In this document: in pieces, positions 62,502-64,000 of the stretch
How the letters are laid out: every line of letters starts with the position of its first letter
How positions within the stretch are numbered: the first letter of the stretch is position 1
Source: GCA-2786165 sp964625775
GTDB taxonomy: Bacteria; Pseudomonadota; Gammaproteobacteria; Legionellales; Legionellaceae
Direction of reading: 5' to 3'
DNA length: 64,000 nt
Assembly (NCBI GenBank): GCA_964625775.1
Contig: CAZVEH010000004.1
Location: forward strand, 3,746-67,745
Notes under the pieces: model-generated
Seen by the model: the letters and a program-made list of their open reading frames with translations, nothing else
What the model was told of the DNA's origin: nothing
Databases searched by the model: none
Program-made: the position numbers and the translations under genes

Positions 62502-63557
62502 TCACAACATTATTCTGGTCTCATCATAAGGAATAACAGCGCTACATATTAATTTAATTGGGATTTGCGAAGTAGGGTAATGTTCAAATAGTTGAAATGG
62601 ATCAAACCAGGGAAAATTGCTTTTCTTTTTGCTTTCTATTTCATCCACTAGCAATTGAGTAGTGACAGGGTTGCCGGTTAAATCTAAAAAATCCAATTGG
62701 CAAGCATCAGCTAATAAACATTGAGCGCCCACATTCGTGATTTTATTAACCTGAATATCCAAGAACTTTATGGAACGACTCTGAATAAGTGATTGTGCAC
62801 CAGAATTTCCGATATAATTCTCACTTAAATCAAGATAGTGCAATTTTGGGTGATTTTTGAAAGCACTAGCACCGCTACTTTTTATTCGATTTCCAGATAG
62901 ATCGAGATAGATAAGGGTGTCATTTGAAGCTAATATTTCCGATCCAGAGTCGCTTATATTGTTAAAACTTAGGCTGAGATACATTAAAGTATGATTGGCT
63001 GGTACATTTGAAACAGCAGTATTGCCCAATCCATTTGCTGCTAAATTTAATGTTAACAATGATGTATTACAAAAAAATGAACGGGCTCCAGTATCGCCAA
63101 TCCTGTTCCCTGTTAGATCTAAATGCTTTAGAGTATCGCTGGTAGCAAGTAATTCCGCAGACAAGGAGTCTAATTTGTTATAACGTAAAGAGAGCCTGGT
63201 AATAGTATGATTAAGAATAAGCGCTCTAATACCAACAATGCTTATATTATTCGAGTTCATATCTAAAGCTAATAGGCCAGGAATTGCTGCAATCTCAGCA
63301 ACTCCTAGATCTGTTAAATGATTATGACTGACATCTAAAGAAAGTAACGTTACATTGCTAGCACGCCGTAATGCAAAGCATAATTGAGTGATATCCTCAT
63401 CAGACAAGTTAAGATCACTTAAATTTAAATGTGTTAGGGTGCTGTCATTTTTTTGTATGCGAGATAATGCTTCTTTAAATGTTTTTGGCTTAGACGATGT
63501 AAGTCGCGAAAAAGTTTTGTAAAAACTAAAATAGTTCTCTGTGTAACAAAATCTCAT
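62502..63557 (-). CDS. Leucine-rich repeat protein (RI-like), candidate effector
   Basis: A 351-aa protein with about ten tandem LRRs of 23-28 residues from residue 35 to about 305, as in LLSLDVSHNHLTDLGVAEI, IYLDLSGNRIKSSGASAF and LHYLDLSENYIGNSGAQSL. The LxxLDLSxNxIxxxGA form is the ribonuclease-inhibitor/NLR type found in eukaryotes. A short non-LRR end follows. No signal peptide. LRR proteins of this type in Legionellales are often secreted to bind host partners. The start at 63557 is the only good candidate; its ribosome site is weak. Confidence 0.85.
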   Translation of the reverse strand: MRFCYTENYFSFYKTFSRLTSSKPKTFKEALSRIQKNDSTLTHLNLSDLNLSDEDITQLCFALRRASNVTLLSLDVSHNHLTDLGVAEIAAIPGLLALDMNSNNISIVGIRALILNHTITRLSLRYNKLDSLSAELLATSDTLKHLDLTGNRIGDTGARSFFCNTSLLTLNLAANGLGNTAVSNVPANHTLMYLSLSFNNISDSGSEILASNDTLIYLDLSGNRIKSSGASAFKNHPKLHYLDLSENYIGNSGAQSLIQSRSIKFLDIQVNKITNVGAQCLLADACQLDFLDLTGNPVTTQLLVDEIESKKKSNFPWFDPFQLFEHYPTSQIPIKLICSAVIPYDETRIML

Positions 63558-63670
63558 TACTCACGATCTCCTGCATAATAATCTATAAATTATACCATAG
63601 AGTGTCATAATTTTAAACAAAACAGGCAGCACTATCAGGGTGAGATCACGTCTGAATGAATATGAGTCTA

Positions 63671-63764
63671 ATCTTCGTCTTTGCGAACTAAGTGAAGCAA
63701 TCCAGATCGATTCTCAATTGAAATACCGTTCTGGATTGCTTCGCTATCGCTCGCAAAGACGATC
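63671..63764. repeat. Dispersed inverted repeat of the GAAGCAATCCAG class
   Basis: ATCTTCGTCTTTGCGA with GTGAAGCAATCCAG forms the left arm, and CTGGATTGCTTCGC with TCGCAAAGACGAT the right arm, about 95 bp overall. This palindromic repeat type is common in intracellular bacteria. The rest of 63558-64000 shows no credible gene. Confidence 0.75.
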
Positions 63765-64000
63765 TATTGCTTTAAGTGATACAAATTAATTCACTCATGC
63801 GGTTGCCCTGTTGGTTTGATTTATCCTCTAGAGTATTCTATACATTACTTACATCGTCATGAATTGATTGAAACGATTTTTGGTGTGAGAGACATTAAAA
63901 AACTTTGATTTTTCAGGTATGCTTCGCTCTGTTGGTACGCCTGACCTATAGTCATTTGATTTTTAAATGATCTGTTTTAAACACATAATCAATGGCATCA

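Noticed and set aside
63765..63918. Short frame ending HELIETIFGVRDIKKL before a stop near 63909
   Set aside because: No start codon with ribosome site and an upstream stop; too short to identify.
1..64000. CRISPR arrays, tRNA and rRNA genes
   Set aside because: No regularly spaced direct repeats, no cas-like proteins and no recognisable tRNA or rRNA sequence were seen by eye; a tRNAscan or Infernal search would be decisive.

Overview
The window reads as chromosome of an AT-leaning gammaproteobacterium, most likely an intracellular member of the Legionellales. The clues are an enhA-enhB-enhC-type operon, several eukaryote-like proteins (Rab-type GTPase, leucine-rich repeats, a J-domain protein, an F-box-like protein), a typical gammaproteobacterial housekeeping set (dapF, trkAH, xseA, ispB, ychF-pth-rplY, rplU-rpmA-obgE, uvrA) and many decayed insertion sequences. 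The placement is inferred from gene content only. No rRNA, tRNA or CRISPR array was recognised.

Layout. 1-3738: the end of a small LptM-type lipoprotein gene, dapF, trkA and trkH in one compact plus-strand run. 3793-6507: accessory minus-strand genes, with a carbonic anhydrase behind an ArsR-type regulator, a decayed acetyltransferase and an orphan winged helix. 6693-11412: a translationally coupled minus-strand operon (long ACP, double hot-dog dehydratase, two ketosynthases, LpxL-like acyltransferase) that resembles the acpXL-lpxXL pathway for very-long-chain acyl groups of lipid A, but has no alcohol dehydrogenase gene. 11535-14232: a Rab-like GTPase with a membrane anchor, an acidic orphan and a small secreted protein. 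14303-17495: xseA, a FabL-type enoyl reductase and a YajR-like transporter.

17524-29118: a carbohydrate island with three GH130 modules in two genes, mannose-1-phosphate guanylyltransferase, a beta-barrel protein, a processive GT2 fused to an MshEN-like domain, a nucleotide-sugar dehydrogenase, an epimerase and a methyltransferase-like gene. GH130 phosphorylases release mannose-1-phosphate and ManC turns it into GDP-mannose, so a mannan made and recycled by this locus is a reasonable hypothesis. 29348-36164: a leucine-degradation operon (thiolase, small membrane protein, both MCC subunits, methylglutaconyl-CoA hydratase, HMG-CoA lyase). 36246-38658: an orphan membrane protein and a DUF4143 ATPase. 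38862-44169: ispB, ychF, pth, rplY (with a leader hairpin), rplU, rpmA and obgE.

44170-51600: nested IS66-derived and palindromic elements, a lipoprotein, uvrA, a Cys-rich secreted protein, a single-chain (alpha2) glycyl-tRNA synthetase, and a 480-bp MITE-like element with GC-rich terminal repeats and a 5-bp target duplication. 51585-56377: the enhC-enhB-enhA operon (Sel1 repeats, EnhB, L,D-transpeptidase). 56535-64000: candidate effectors and orphans (F-box-like, acidic, J-domain, LRR), cysZ, a broken IS4-family element and dispersed repeats.
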